Positions 49,206 through 62,960 are shown, numbered from the stretch's first letter. The stretch: DNA of 64,000 nt from Plasmodium malariae (GCF_900090045.1 NC_041779.1:1513001-1577000), one strand, 5' to 3'. Numbers and translations are program-made. Notes: generated from the letters alone by a model not told the origin.

Positions 49206-50500
49206 ATGTGTGTACATACATATATATATATAATTGTAGCACATATACGTACATATGCCTACCTTAACAGTGCATGTTCCTTCGTGAGCTTTTTCGCAAT
49301 ATAGAAAAAAGCTACTTCATTTTTAACAATACAGATACTCAAATAGGAGTAGTGGGTTTAAATGATATATAGGATTGGAAAATATATAGCTGTGTATAGA
49401 ATATGAAAGTTAAATTTTTACTATTCAGCTATGTATGATATATATGTGTGCATTATTTTTATGCTTATTGTGAAATTTTCTCCATCTTTTCCTGTATATA
49501 TATACATATGCATGTGTGTGCCCTTTTTAAAGCTTTTTTTTAACAGAATGTTTTTTACGCAGAACGGAAGAACGAAACGCGTAGGCCGTAATAATATACA
49601 CATATATAATTATATATACGTATGTATATATATTTATATGTGTAAATTTCTTTTCCATAATTTTTAATATAATACTGGAATTCCTATACACATATGGCAC
49701 AAGTTTGTACCAAAAATGAAATACGAAATGGGAAAAATAAAAAAAAATAAATTTGGGAAAAAGGATGTAATGCACTTTTAAAAAGTAAAAGGAGATGCCA
49801 TACTCTATGTGCAAAATTATCGCTCCTCTTGTGATAATAAATTTGTGGGTGGCGTGAATGCAAGCGTAAGAGCCTTCCCCTTTTACGTGCGTACATTTCT
49901 TGTTCATTTGTAATACATGCATAAATGTTTATGTGCATATATATATATATATATATGTATATAAGCACGTGCACACGGTATTACTGTTAGATAGGAAGCA
50001 AAATAATCGCTCTTATGACGGAGAAGTGATGCTGCTCCAACGTTTGTTTTTTACGAGGCGCTCATACATCTATACGTAAATTGAAAAGGTGGGGAAGAAG
50101 AACACATACAATGGAAGTTCGACCGTTCGTTCGTTAGCTAAATAGTTGTTTTTATTTCCTTTTATGCAATTTTACTGAATACACATGTTCTCATACATTG
50201 CTTTATCAGTGTATCAGTAAAATGAATATGGTGTTACACTTTTAGTAGTATATGCATTGCTATGTGTAAAGCCAACATGTTTTGGAAAAAAAAAATAAAA
50301 CAAGGAAAAAAAATAAAAGTACGAATGAATGAAAAACCTTTCAAATTAAAGATATGCATTTCATTCATAAACGTTTACCAAAATGATAAAAATATATTTT
50401 CAAAGTTTAAGAAGTTTCCCTGGCCCATTTTTCTGACTTATACTAATTAGCATTCGTTTATTGTTAGCAGTTTTCTTTTTTTTTTTTTTTTTTTGCTTAA
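49206..50500. other. Intergenic region, no gene supported
   Basis: TA microsatellites (about 49940-49960), T run at 50476-50495 and scattered short frames. A short basic frame at 50262-50450 (MCKANMFWKKKIKQGKK start) is mostly A-run driven and is not convincing. Confidence 0.45.
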
Positions 50501-51490
50501 TTTATGCGCAGTTATACAAATAATATAAAATATGTATATGCATATTTACATATATATACGTACGTATGTATGTATGTATGTATGCATATTTACATATATA
50601 TACGTATATACGTATGTATGTATGTATGTTTATATGAACAGTAAAAAAAAAATAATTCCGCCTATGAATAAAAGTTTGTATGTAGTTTCTTTTTTTTTTT
50701 TGTGTACATGTACAAATACAAAGTATATTTTTTTCATCCAAAAAAAAAAAAAAAAAAAATGATCTGTAATAAACATACATTTGATATTTGCATATAAGAG
50801 CTCTGTCACGCTGCGCTGCTGCATACGTAATTTGTTCAATTTTATGCGTGTACAAAAAGTGCAAGTTTATATGTATATTTTGTACTTGTATATATTTATA
50901 TGTTTTATATAATTATATATATATATGTATATATACACAGGGCTGTAATTATTTTGCCAGTACACGTTGATGCTAATAACTTCGTTGAATATAAATCATC
51001 CATTAAGTTATCATTCATTGAATATACATATTTATTAATATAAGTATTTGTAATTAATCGTTTGTACTTTTTCCAGTTTATGCATTTTTCCATTTGTATG
51101 TACCCGACTGACTACACTTTAAAATAAACTTTTTTCTTATTTCCATTTAAGTCATTACGATAGTTTGATTATTTTGGCATAATTTTTTTTTTTTTTGTTA
51201 TAGAAAAGGGGGATAATCGAATTGTAAGAGGTTTTGATCAAGCGACTAAGTGTACGTATGTACCTATGTTTGTATGTACTTATGTTTGTATGTACTTATG
51301 TATGTATGTACTTATGTATGTATGTATGTACATGGGCATGTATGCATGTTTATATATATATATATATACAACTGTTACCCTCAAAGATAAGCTTAATATC
51401 GTAGGGGGCGAATCTGCATATATGCAAAACTATGCCCCAGCGACGGGCACGAAAAGATCATGTATATTGCTAATTACAAATTAGTATAGA
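50500..51490. other. Exon-like pieces on both strands, unresolved
   Basis: Forward: an exon at 51204-51249 (KGDNRIVRGFDQAT, acceptor TTATAG, donor GTGTAC) joins in phase 2 to 51405-51489 (acceptor ATCGTAG), giving GRICIYAKLCPSDGHEKIMY...YKLV and a TAG stop. This looks like the 3' end of a real small gene, but I could not find the upstream exon in phase. Reverse: a frame from ATG 51093 (MEKCINWKKYKRLITNTYIN) to about 50940 and another at about 50864-50760 (HKIEQITYAAAQRDRALICK) also look coding. At least one small spliced gene is likely here; the strand and model are undecided. Confidence 0.35.
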
Positions 51491-51592
51491 TGTTGCTTTA
51501 CATTTACGAGTACGTCAGATGAACATACTTTGGAATAGTACCATTGTTACACAAGTGTATAAAACGTTATAAAGTTATATTTTAATTTGGGT

Positions 51593-51626
<34 letters not shown>

Positions 51627-52100
51627 AGTCATAAGTGATAATTGATAAGTGATGAGGAAACATTATTTTAAAACTACTGAAGATATGTAATTTTGTAAAA
51701 ATTTATTAAAACAGAAATATTTTTTAGAAACGATATATTGATAGTACGAATGATTATTACAACATTGGGGATTTACGGAAATTAAAAGAAGAGGATCTAA
51801 TTATTTTTTTTTTTTTTTTTGGAAAATCAAATAACGCATAATAACGCGCATAACGCATATAACGCGAACAAATCGTTACCTTGTCCTGTTTGGCTGTTTG
51901 CGTTCAGCTGAGCAGTAAAAAAAAAAAAAAAAAAAAGCATAATTTCAGTTACACGTTAGCATATAGTACCAAGTACTTCGTACATACCCTTTTTGAAAGT
52001 GTACGTGAGAGGTTTCCTCATGTGATATATACATGTACGCTAATTTGCACCTGCACATGTACATTTAGGTACACAAACACATTTACAGATATAGTGAAAC
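51490..52100. other. Intergenic region immediately upstream of BRR2
   Basis: Poly(A) runs at about 51595-51623 and 51919-51938 and a T run at about 51805-51820. No gene seen; presumed BRR2 promoter and leader. Confidence 0.5.
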
Positions 52101-55100
52101 ATGGCGGAGGAATATGAAAAGTTCAAGAGATTTGAGTATCGCATGAACTCAAACCTGGTGCTGCAAAGGGAGGGACCAGTACCAAACCACAATGAACCGA
52201 CGGGGGAAAGTGAAAGTTTAGTAGGTAAGTTGAAGTATAAGATGGGGGATAAAGTAGAATATAGTAAACCTAATGATTTAAAAAATAAAGAAAATTATCG
52301 AAGAGCTAATAATAAAAGAAAAGATGAGTTTTTTGAAAAAACAAGTAAAAAATTAAAAAGGGAGAGTGGTAGAAATAGGAGTAATAACAATAATATGAAG
52401 GAAAGAAGTGTGTTGAGTATGAATATTGAAGATATATTTTTATATAGGCCAACTACGAAATATACAGAACAAATACTAAGTAAAATTTTGAGTAGTATTC
52501 GAAATATGATAGGTGACAATACAGGGGATATTATTAACAGTACATGTAATGAAATATTATATATTTTAAAAGATGATAGCTTAAATAATGAAGAGAAAAA
52601 AAGATTAGTCGACAGTTCTCTTCAAGTTACCATAACTGATGAGATGTTTATTGAACTAAATAATTTATCAAAAGAAATATATGATTTTAACAAAAAAGAA
52701 GAAATTGAGGAAATGGACAATGAGGAGGAAGGAGTTGCGGTAGTGTTTGAGGAAGACGATGATTATTTTAATCATAAAAATAGGAGAGATGTGAATAGAA
52801 AAAATGATGACAACTATAGTGACATAATGGATGAACTAAGTGATGACTACTTGGATGAGGATGAGGATGAGGATGAGGATGAGGAGGAAGAAGATGAAGA
52901 TGAAGCTGAGGATGAGGAAGATGAAGACGAAAAAGAAGAGGGGGAAGATGAAAATGAATATGAAGACGATACAGCGGATGAGGATGATAGCGAAAAGACG
53001 AGTGACAGTAACAAGATCAGTGGGAGGGATGATGAAAAAGGGAAGGAGGATTCAAACAAGAAAGAAAAAAAATTAAAACAGAAAAGGAGAAAAAAAAAAA
53101 AAAAAAAAAAAAAATGAAGAAGAGGATGAAGAGGAGGAAGAGAAAGAGAAACAAAAGGTGAGAGAGAAGACAACTAACGTCAAAGAATTGAACCATTTGA
53201 AAAGGAAAAAAAAGAAATATGAAAATCATCTGAGTTTAAAAAATGTAAATAAAGATTTCAAATATAAAAATAAAAATACGGAAAATTATGACCTGGACAC
53301 GAATTCCATTGATGCACACTGGTTACAAAGAGAATTGAATAAAGTTTTTACTGACCCATCACTATGCTTAGAAAAAGAAAAAGAAGTTTTAAATATTTTA
53401 AAAATATATGATATCCAAGAATGTGAAAATAAACTAGTTAATATATTAAAATATGAAAATTTTTCCATGGCTAAATTGTTAATAAAAAATAGATGGAAAA
53501 TTTATTATTGTACCTTGCTTGGTCAGGCACAAACAGAAAAGGAAAAAAAATACATAATGGAAAATATGAAAAAAACAGAAGAAGGAGAAGAAATTTTAGA
53601 AGACTTGTCTAATTTTAAAAATTTTAAAAAGAACAAGCAAAGTGAGTTTGTAAAAACGATGAGAAAGGAAGCAGATAATTTATTTAATAAGGAAAAATAT
53701 GAGCATAGTACAAATGAGTTTTTGCCTGAACAGCGATTTATACATGATGATGATGAGATGCGGGCCAAGGGGAAGGATGACGAGGACGAGGACGAGAACG
53801 AAGTGGACACGAGCGTCAATGATGGTACTGATATCAGCGGTGATAGCGGCGATGGAAATGTTAGTGGTGATAGCCATGATGAGGAGGGCGAAGGTCGAAG
53901 TTCAAAGGGAAACAAAAAATCGAATTCAAGGGAACAAACGTCGAGGCGAGGGAACGCAGGAAAGGTAAACATAACACTAGATGGAAATAAAAAGAAGAAG
54001 GGGGAAAAATCAAGTTATATAATAGGGGAAAATTTTAAAGGTAAATACATAGACTTAGAAAAAATGGACCTTTTAAAGAAGAATAATGACTTTTTAAATA
54101 AAGAAGTAATTCTTCCATCGGATAGTAAAAGAATAGAGAAGAAAGAATATGATGAAATTATCATTAGAAGTATGAAGGACAGAAATAGTAGTAATAGTAG
54201 TAGTTCCATCTCAAATAAAAAAATAGGTAATAAATGTAATTACTTTACATCACCAGATGAGATTAGATTAATACCAGTTACAGAATTACCTGAATGGAGT
54301 CAGGAAGTTTTTTCCTGTGTTAATATAACCAAATTAAATGCAATACAGTCAAAAGTATACGATACAGCTTTTAATAAATATGAAGAGAATATGTTAATAT
54401 GTGCTCCAACAGGGTCAGGTAAAACAAATATTGCATTATTATGTATATTAAATGTTATCAATAGTAATAGATTAACAAGTGGAAATATTGACAAAAAGAA
54501 TTTTAAGGTTATTTATATATCTCCTATGAAAGCTTTAGTTAATGAACAAGTGCAATCATTTAACTTGAGATTAAAATGTATGAATTTGAAGGTAAGTGAG
54601 TTAACAGGTGATGTACATCTAAGTAGTAAAGAAATAGATGATAGCCAAATTATTGTTATGACTCCAGAAAAATTAGAAATAATTAGTCGTAAATGGAATG
54701 AAAAAATATTGTTACAGAAAGTAAAACTAATTATTTTTGATGAAATACATTTACTTAATGAAGTTAGGGGTAATGTATTAGAGAGTATTATAACGCGTAT
54801 TAACAGGTACATAGATAACACATTGATATATGATGGTAGCACTACTAGTACAGAAGAAACTGCACGATTTGGTAAGGATAAAATATCAAGCATGGTTAGT
54901 AGTGACAATCATGTAGTTAACAAAAATGAAACAATAATAAATATGAATAAAAAGAAAATTCGATTGGTTGGTTTATCAGCTACATTGCCCAACTATGAAG
55001 ATGTAGGGTTATTCCTACGAGCGGATTTACAAAAAGGGGTGTTCTATTTTGATTATTCCTTTAGACCAGTACAGCTGGAGCAATATTACATAGGTATAAA

Positions 55101-58100
55101 AGAAAAGAAAGGCATAAAGAAATATGCACTAATGAATGATATTACATATGAAAAAGTACTTGAAGAAGCAGGAAAAAATCAAATTTTAATTTTTGTTCAT
55201 AGTAGAAAAGAAACATACAGAACAGCAAAGATATTAATTGATAGGTTTATGAAAAGTGATAACTTGAGCAAATTCTTAATTGATAAGAAGATTTCGACCG
55301 AAATATTACTTTCCGAGAAGGAAGCTATCGTTAATGATGAGTTGAAGGAGATTCTTCCATTCGGTTTTGGCATCCATCATGCAGGATTAAAAAGAACGGA
55401 TAGGAAATTAGTGGAAGATCTATTTTCAGATAAACATTTACAAGTCCTTGTTTCTACTAGTACATTAGCATGGGGTATTAATTTACCTGCACACACAGTA
55501 ATAATTAAAGGTACGAGTGTTTACAATATTAATATAGGCGATTTTGATGAATTATCAGCTATGGATGTTTTACAAATGATTGGTAGATCTGGTAGACCAC
55601 AATATGATAAAAATGGTAAAGCAATTATTATTACTGATCATAAAAATTTACAGCTCTATCTTTCTCTTAATAATGAACAACTTTTTATTGAATCTACCTT
55701 ACTGAACAATATTGTTAATATTATAAATGCAGAAATTGTTCTAAAAAATATACAAAATTTAAAAGATGCTATAAATTGGTTTAATTATACATATATGTAT
55801 ATACGTATGATGAAAAATCCATCTTTATATGGGATCCAAATGGGTGAAAACTTTGGTGATATACAAGAATTTTTAAGTTATAAGGAAAATTATGACTTGT
55901 TCAGGCAAAAAGTGAATAAACGAATTTACAACATAATATATTCCTCTTTTTTAATATTAGAAAAATATGATTTAATAAAATATAACAAGAAATTGAACAC
56001 AGTGAGTAGTACATATATGGGTAAGATAAGTAGTTACTATTATGTGGATTATAAATCGATAGATATGTATAACAAAAAGTTGAATAAGTATACAAATGAA
56101 ATTGATTTATTGAAAATATTTACAATGAGTGAAGAATTTAGGAATATATATATAAGAGAAGAGGAAAAGGTTGAGTTGTCTATAATTATGGAAAAGTTAC
56201 CTATACCTGTTAAGGAGTCCATAAACATTCCATATACTAAGATAAACATATTATTACAGTTATATTTGTCGAATATAACTCTGAGTGGGTATATAATAAA
56301 TGCAGATTTGGTGTATATACACCAGAATGCTTTACGTATATTCCGCTCGTTCTTTGAGATATCGTTAAGAAAAAATTCGTACAGTCTTATTGCATTGACG
56401 TTAAAATTTTCTAAAATGATAGAGAGAAGGATGTGGAGTACTATGACCCCCTTGAGACAGTTCGGTTTGTTAAGTAATGAGTTAATTCGAGTTGTAGAAA
56501 AAAAAAATATCAGTTTTAAGAATTATATTACTATGAATATAAATGAATATATTACCATTTTTAAAAATAAAAAAATTGCTAAAAATATATATAAATTAGT
56601 TCATCATTTTCCAAAAATTGATTTAAATGCATATATACAACCAATTAATCATAAAATTTTAAAAGTGGAATTAAATATAACCCCAGATTTTATATATAAC
56701 CCTAAATATCATGGGTACTCTATGTTATTTTGGGTATTCGTGTTTGATATATCTAATGAGAATATACTCCATTATGATTTGTTTACATTAAAAAAGAATT
56801 ATAAAACTACTAGTATATTTGAAAGTGAAAAGGATGAAGAAGAGAACAAAATGATGAAGAAAAATAAGAAAGATGTATATTCTTCTTCAGATACTCTAGA
56901 TGACCATTTGTTAACCTTCTTTTTACCAATAAATGAAAATCCTTATTACATTGTTAAGGTAATTTCGGATAAATGGTTGGAATGTGAATGTACTGTTAAC
57001 TTATATTTAAATGATCTTATCTTACCCTCAAAAAATTTTTACTCAACACAGTTATTAGATTTACAACCACTACCATTGAACTCTTTAAAGTATGAAATAG
57101 CTAAAAAATTTTTTTTAAGTAGAAATATAAAATTGTTTAGTCCTATATATACTCAAGTCTTTTCTTCCATATATGAAAATAATGGAAATGTTATAATATG
57201 TAGTTCGTCGTCAAAGTACTATTTAATTCCAGCAGAATTGGCAATCATTAAAATAGTGAAATGTTTGCACGATTTGAATAGTTACATGAGGAAATATATA
57301 AAGAATGAAAAAGATTTGTATAAAATAATGAATGATAAGAAGCTGGCCGATATGATTTATAACAATCCTCTCGAGTTGATGAAAGTTGTTTATATAGCTC
57401 CATTGGAAGAAATTGTACTAAAAACGTACAAAAATTGGATTGTTTTTAAAAACATGTTTCACCTGAACATGTGCATATTAAGTGGAGATGTGCAAGTAGA
57501 TATGAAACTTTTGCAAAAAAGTAATATCATTTTAAGTACACCTAATATATATGATAATATATCAAAAAAATGGAGAAGGAAAAAAATTCTGCAAAATGTT
57601 AATTTGTATATATTTGATCATATGGAATTATTAGATACTACAAATGGTGCTATTATGGAAGTAGTTATTAGTAGAATAAGATATATATCAACACAGCTGC
57701 AACTGAATAAGTCAAACAAGAAGGGAAGTAGAAAAAGTGTTGGCAACAGTGCTTCTTTGTTGTTACCAATTCTCGATATGAATCTAGTACCTGACACAGA
57801 TAATAATAATAGTAATAATAGTAATACTAATAATAGTAATAGTAATACTAATAATAGTAATACTAATAATAGTAATAGTAATACTAATAATAGTAATACT
57901 AATAATAGTAATAGTAATACTAATAATAGTAATACTAATAATAGTAGTAGCAAAGAAAATTTTATCACGTATAATATAAATAAATTACAGAATTTACAAA
58001 TCGAGCATATATATGAAAGTATAGGATTAAATAGAATCCTATGTCTATCTAGTTGTTCCTTATATAATTGTAAAGATTTTTCCGAATGGATTGGATGTAA

Positions 58101-60531
58101 AAAAAATGATTACTATAATTTTCTTTCATCAGTCCGAAATATACCTATTGAAATATATTTGCATGCTGTCAATATTATGAACAAGCAAAATAGATATATG
58201 TCCATGCAAAGGCAGGTATATCAAAATATAAGAAAATTAAATAAAAAGAAAAATGTTATCATATTTGTAACTGAACAGAAATTATGTAAAACCCTAGCAC
58301 TTGATTTGATACTCTCTGCCTATAATGATAACACGCATTTTTATTCCATTTTTGAAAACTATGTTGTTGAGAGGGGGAGATCTAGCAACGTTGGCACTGC
58401 GGTAGGGAGTAATGGCACCTATGACCAAGAGAGCAAGTTTGTAGGAATGAGAAACGAGTTCGAAACTGCACACACTGCTTTTGAAGGGAACGCGCATAAG
58501 AACTTTAAGAAAGACGGCATCAACTTAACTATCGAACGACTTATAGATAGTAACATGGTGCAAATGGGCATCAACAGAAAGGAAAGTTACATGGTTAGCG
58601 GGAATGGTGGTTGTAATGCTAGCAGTAGTGGTGATAGTAGTGGTAGTAGTAGTACTAGGCGTAATGGTAATTCCCGGAAGGGGAGGGGAAAGGCAAGAAA
58701 TTCGGAAATGGAAGATGAAAGAAGGGATGATTTGCCGTCAAATGAGGATTCCATTTTTGATTATATAAACGACAAAATGCTGGTGCAACTGATGAAGAAT
58801 GGATTGTGTTATCTACACAGTAATATGACGGAAGTAGAAAGGAAAATAGTGGAGATGCTATTTGATAAAAAAGCAATACAAATTTTGATAGTCGCTTATG
58901 ATTATATATACAGTTTGAATGTATATGGAAATACTATAATAATATTGGACACAATAATAACCCATTTTGATAACAAAGAAGAAGACTACTCTATTCAGAA
59001 CGTTTTAGAAATGATTAGTTATGCTGGTAGACAAGGGGAAGATGTTAAATCTTTTGTATATATATATACATATATAACTAAGAAAGAGTATTATAAAAAT
59101 TTTATATATGAACCTTTAACAGTTGAGTCTAATATTGAAGATTATTTACCCAATTTTTTAAACAATGAAATAGTTATGAGTACTATTGAAAATTATCAAG
59201 ATGCTATTGATTGGTTAACATGGTCCTTTTTTTATAGACGAATTAAGAAAAACCCAAATTATTATGGATTAAAAGGAATTTCAAATGAACACATAACTGA
59301 TTATCTTTCGGAATTGATTGAAAATAATATAGAAATTATATCATTTGCTAATTGCATAAATATAGAAGAAGAAAGTACAAATATGATTAGTTTAAAACCA
59401 TGTAATTTAGGTATAATATCCTCTTTCTATAACTTGGATTATCATGTTGTTCATTTTTTTAATGAATATATTTTATCCTTAAAAAATTTAAAAAAAAATA
59501 AAATTTTGGAAATTATTTGTCTATCCAATGTTTTTATTGATTTACTCAAAATTAATAATTATGATATTTATTTATGTTTAAAAATTTCCAAAAGTTGTAA
59601 TATCGAAGTAACATATGAATTTTTAAAGCTCTCCTTAAATTATGAAAAAAATTTATTAAAAAATGACCAAGAAGGATTAAATATCAAAAATGACCTGAAC
59701 AAGTCAGGAGAAAATGGAAAAAAAGATCAATATATAATTAATTTGCTCAATTTTATTACTGTACCAACATATTTTACAGCTCATTTAAAAGCATTAATAA
59801 TTTTACAAGCACATATAAATAGGTATAGTATACCAATCAATTATATAGAAGAAACGAAAAAAGTTTTGTTGAAAATTTTTAAATTAATAAATGCATTGGT
59901 GGACGTCATAAGTAGCAATAATATATTAAATTTCTGTCTTTTTGTAATGGAAGTATCACAAATGATAACTCAAAGTGTAACAAATACAAATAATGAGTCA
60001 AGCTTATTGCAGTTACCCCATTTTGATAGTCAATTAATTAAAAAAGCCAATGAAATGGAAATAATGGATGTATATGACTTAATTAATGCAGATGATGATA
60101 AAAGAGAATTTTTATTAAAACATTTAAATGAAAAACAAAAGAGCCAAATTGCAAATGTATGTAATATTTTCCCAATAATAGAAGTACAATATGAAATAGA
60201 TTTAAATAAAACATATAAAGTTAATGAAATTGCTACTTTAAATTTAACTATTGAAAGAGACTTGACGGATGAGGATATCTCCTCTTTTGCTCACTCCCTT
60301 TATCTTCCATTCGAAAAGGAAGAAATGTGGTGGATAGTTATCGGAATTAAAAAAATGAATCTACTCTTGTCAATTAAAAAATTATCTTTGCTAAAACCAG
60401 TTAATAATGTAAAGATTAATTTTGAGTTGCCCAGTAAACCCAATACATACCAAGTCGTTATATACGTCATAAACGACTGCTATGTTGGGTGTGACCAGGA
60501 GTACGAATTTAGGATTACAGTGGAGGGGTAG
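52101..60531 (+). CDS. BRR2: BRR2-type U5 snRNP RNA helicase (Ski2-like), one frame break in an A run
   Basis: Two frames (52101-53117 and 53158-60531, the latter open back to the A run) make one gene of about 2,810 residues, the usual size. The N-terminal region is charged, with an Asp/Glu tract (52840-52990). Helicase cassette 1: CAPTGSGKT (54400-54426), FDEIHLL (about 54736-54756, the DExH box), VGLSATLPN (about 54970), HHAGLKRTDR and MIGRSGRPQYD (about 55570-55605), then a Sec63-type region. Cassette 2 is degenerate: CSSSSKYYLIPAEL replaces Walker A (about 57199), FDHMELL replaces DExH (about 57613), LSSCSLYN replaces SAT. It is followed by a second Sec63 unit to the C-terminus. This active-plus-inactive tandem design is diagnostic for Brr2, which unwinds U4/U6 during spliceosome activation. 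Asn/Ser/Thr repeats (57800-57945) and a Ser/Gly insert (about 58600) are added. Confidence 0.95.
53090..53114 (+). other. Frame break in BRR2: 25-base A run
   Basis: As written the upstream frame ends in poly-Lys and TGA at 53115. A run of 24 or 27 A would continue as NEEEDEEEEEKEKQK into the helicase frame. The acidic/basic composition is continuous across it. Confidence 0.85.
57800..57945 (+). repeat. Coding NNSNT/NNSNS repeat in BRR2 cassette 2
   Basis: AATAGTAATACTAAT-type trinucleotide repeat giving Asn/Ser/Thr. It sits in cassette 2 just after the degenerate DExH segment, as a loop-like insert between conserved blocks. Confidence 0.9.
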
Positions 60532-61371
60532 CCCTGCCTGGATAGAGGTGGTGTAGCAGTATATATCCGTATATAGGGTTGTTGTAGCATTATGCTTATG
60601 ACATACGTGCATATCTTCATGTGAGTATGCTCATTTTGTGAGAAGGCTGTACATATATTAGTAGAAAAAAACTCTATTTGATCGACTTTTAAAGGTGCGG
60701 AAGGTGAGGAAAATGGAGCCATGTTATATATATTATATGTGTTTACATGCATATTTGTACATTTTTTTTTATTTGTTTTTTTTAAATCGTTAATTTTAAC
60801 TGTTTTCGACGATGTTCTTAAATAGTAAGCTCTTTTTTGTAGGAATGACCTTTTACGTGTTTAACGCGTTTAACAGGTTTTGCAAATTTTGCGGGCCTTA
60901 CATATTTTTACAGGATTTACATGTTTTTTGTGTCGTTTACATTTGCGTACTTTTGAGTACTTTTGCGCATGTTTTCCTATTTACACGTTTTTCATCGTTG
61001 GTAAACTTCTATGCACAAGAACAGTTTTATTTTTTCTGCACAGAGCACATTAACATGCTGATTTTATTAAAATGGCTGTTTAAAAAAAAAGAAAAGAAAA
61101 AGGAAATAAATAAATGAATGAATAAATGAATGAATAAATGAATGAATAAATGAATGAATAAATGAATGAATAAATGAATGAATAAATGAATAAATGAATG
61201 AATAAATGAATGAATAAATGAATGAATAAATACATAAAAATATGCTTCAATAATGCTTCCATGTGTTGAACAGGTTGAAGCGGTATTTACGTAGGAATGA
61301 TTGCGCAAAAAGGACGTATCGATAAAAAAGTGTTTGACCATATTGGTACCCTTTTTGCATGATATGGTCAG

Positions 61372-61412
<41 letters not shown>

Positions 61413-61712
61413 TTAATGTGTATTTTATATTTGTGTTTGCCGTTTTGGTGGAATTATGCATAACATAATTTGCGCAAAATGAAGGTTTACAAAAAAAGGG
61501 AAAAAAAGGCCTTTCCTTGGCACTTGGCAAAATATATGCACACATATGTACATATTTATATGTAATAGGCACGTATTATGTGTGTGCATATCTGCGTATA
61601 TATATGTACTCATGCATGTATATATATATTCATTATATATATACGTGGCGTGTACCACAAGTGAGCAAAACATAACGACTTGCTCCCCCATCCGAACACT
61701 AAAAACATTAAT
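60532..61712. other. Convergent intergenic region
   Basis: Lies between the 3' ends of BRR2 and the reverse-strand gene at 61713. It holds a 12-bp GAATGAATAAAT array (about 61108-61230) and a run of about 34 T (61375-61410). Forward frame 60812-61117 starts with plausible hydrophobic residues but runs into the repeat and is not supported. Confidence 0.5.
61108..61230. repeat. 12-bp tandem repeat GAATGAATAAAT, about 10 units
   Basis: Reverse frames read cycling IHSFIHLF peptides and are repeat artefacts. Confidence 0.9.
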
Positions 61713-62132
61713 CTACTTCTTATAAATTTTGTCATAATTAATTGTGTTGTAAAAGTGCTTAAACAAAGAATTGCATTTTTTATCATCATTATATAGGTGC
61801 ATACAATAAAACAAATTGGAGTAGTTGTCGTAAAACAGTTTGGTAAACTTTACATTGTCATTATTATTTGTTGTACTATATTTATAACCTAATATTTGAT
61901 ATGACTCTGTTAAGGTTTTATAACATTTTCTGTTTCCTTCTTTCAATATTTTATCCAGGTCATATACTGCATTATCATTGATTGTACCTCCTAGGCACAT
62001 AAACTTCTTTATATCATAAAATTCGTCATTTTGTTTTTGTGTAAAATATTTCTCTTGACTATAAAGCGATGGCGATTCCTGTACTTGATAAACCACCTCT
62101 CCCAGTTTGGAGTAGTCCGTCGTCAGGGCCAT
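61713..62132 (-). CDS. Small conserved-looking protein, unknown function
   Basis: 139 codons from the ATG at 62132 (MALTTDYSKLGEVVYQVQES) to the stop at 61713. The frame is open further upstream, but that part is poly-Phe/Lys from T/A runs and looks like leader. The product is mixed and non-repetitive, rich in Tyr and Asp, with Cys in FMCLGG, KCYKTL, FYCMHL and KKCNSLF. There is no signal peptide or membrane helix. It is convergent with BRR2. The Cys spacing suggests a structured small protein, possibly organellar, but I do not recognise the family. Confidence 0.75.
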   Translation of the reverse strand: MALTTDYSKLGEVVYQVQESPSLYSQEKYFTQKQNDEFYDIKKFMCLGGTINDNAVYDLDKILKEGNRKCYKTLTESYQILGYKYSTTNNNDNVKFTKLFYDNYSNLFYCMHLYNDDKKCNSLFKHFYNTINYDKIYKK

Positions 62133-62404
62133 ATTTTTCAAAAAAAAGGAAAAACAAAAAGGAAAAACAAAAGGAAAAAATAAAATAATAAAACAACCTC
62201 CTATATGTATAAATACAAAACTAAAAAATAAATAAATATTTTTTTTTTTCTTGTGTAAGCATAACAAATCAGTAATGAGTTGGTTATGCCGCATTCTCAT
62301 TTTATAGCAGTGGTCAAGTATTTAAGAGGCATATATTTTAAAGTCAGAAAAAAAAAAAAAAATAATAAAAATAAAAAAAAATTATTATCGTGCATAAAAT
62401 GAAA

Positions 62405-62472
62405 TAAAACTGGTACGAAATAAAACTGGTACGAAATAAAACTGGTACGAAATAAAACTGGTACGAAATAAA
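62405..62472. repeat. 16-bp tandem repeat GAAATAAAACTGGTAC, 4-5 units
   Basis: Perfect or near-perfect direct units upstream of the reverse-strand gene at 61713-62132. Confidence 0.9.
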
Positions 62473-62613
62473 ACACAAATACAAACAATCTTTCCTTGTC
62501 AGTCAAAGTGTTGTATGTTAGACGATAATAAAGTATGAAGAAAAAAAAAAAAGTGTGTTATTCCGCATAGTTTAAAACTGCATATGTACGTTTAAATATT
62601 TTTATATTACGAA

Positions 62614-62960
62614 TCAAGAGTTATTAATTTCCATTTGGCTATATGATATTTCTGAATTTATTACTTTATTGGATATTCGCATAAGGCTCAGCAGTGATAA
62701 TATTTTACACTTACTCTCACTAGCTCGAGCAGAAACTACTTTTCCATTGCGGTCATAAACATTTACGCACGCTTGTACATACGCAATGTATACGTATGAG
62801 AGAGGCAAAATTAAATGGGCGAGTACTCCATGTTCCAAGGGATTGGATAAAATATAACACTCGGAGTGCGTATAAGCAAAATGTAGAATATATATTTACA
62901 TATAAGCAGTGTTCCTGTGAAGAAGAAAAATTGTACTCATGCTTGTACTATAGCTTCGTG
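62614..62960. other. Likely exon(s) of an unresolved small gene
   Basis: Reverse strand: an open frame reads SNPLEHGVLAHLILPLSYVY..., then VNVYDRNGKVVSARASESK and CKILSLLSLMRISNKVINSE to a stop at 62614, non-repetitive and protein-like. A second reverse frame begins after a good acceptor (TTCTTCACAG, about 62922) and ends at a GTATGT donor. Forward strand: ATG 62796 reads MREAKLNGRVLHVPRDWIKY for about 50 codons. The reverse reading is longer and I prefer it weakly. No family assigned. Confidence 0.35.

Noticed and set aside
50941..51110. A box C/D snoRNA (TGATGCT ... CTGA)
   Set aside because: The C box does not match RTGATGA and no terminal stem was found; coding explanations fit equally well.
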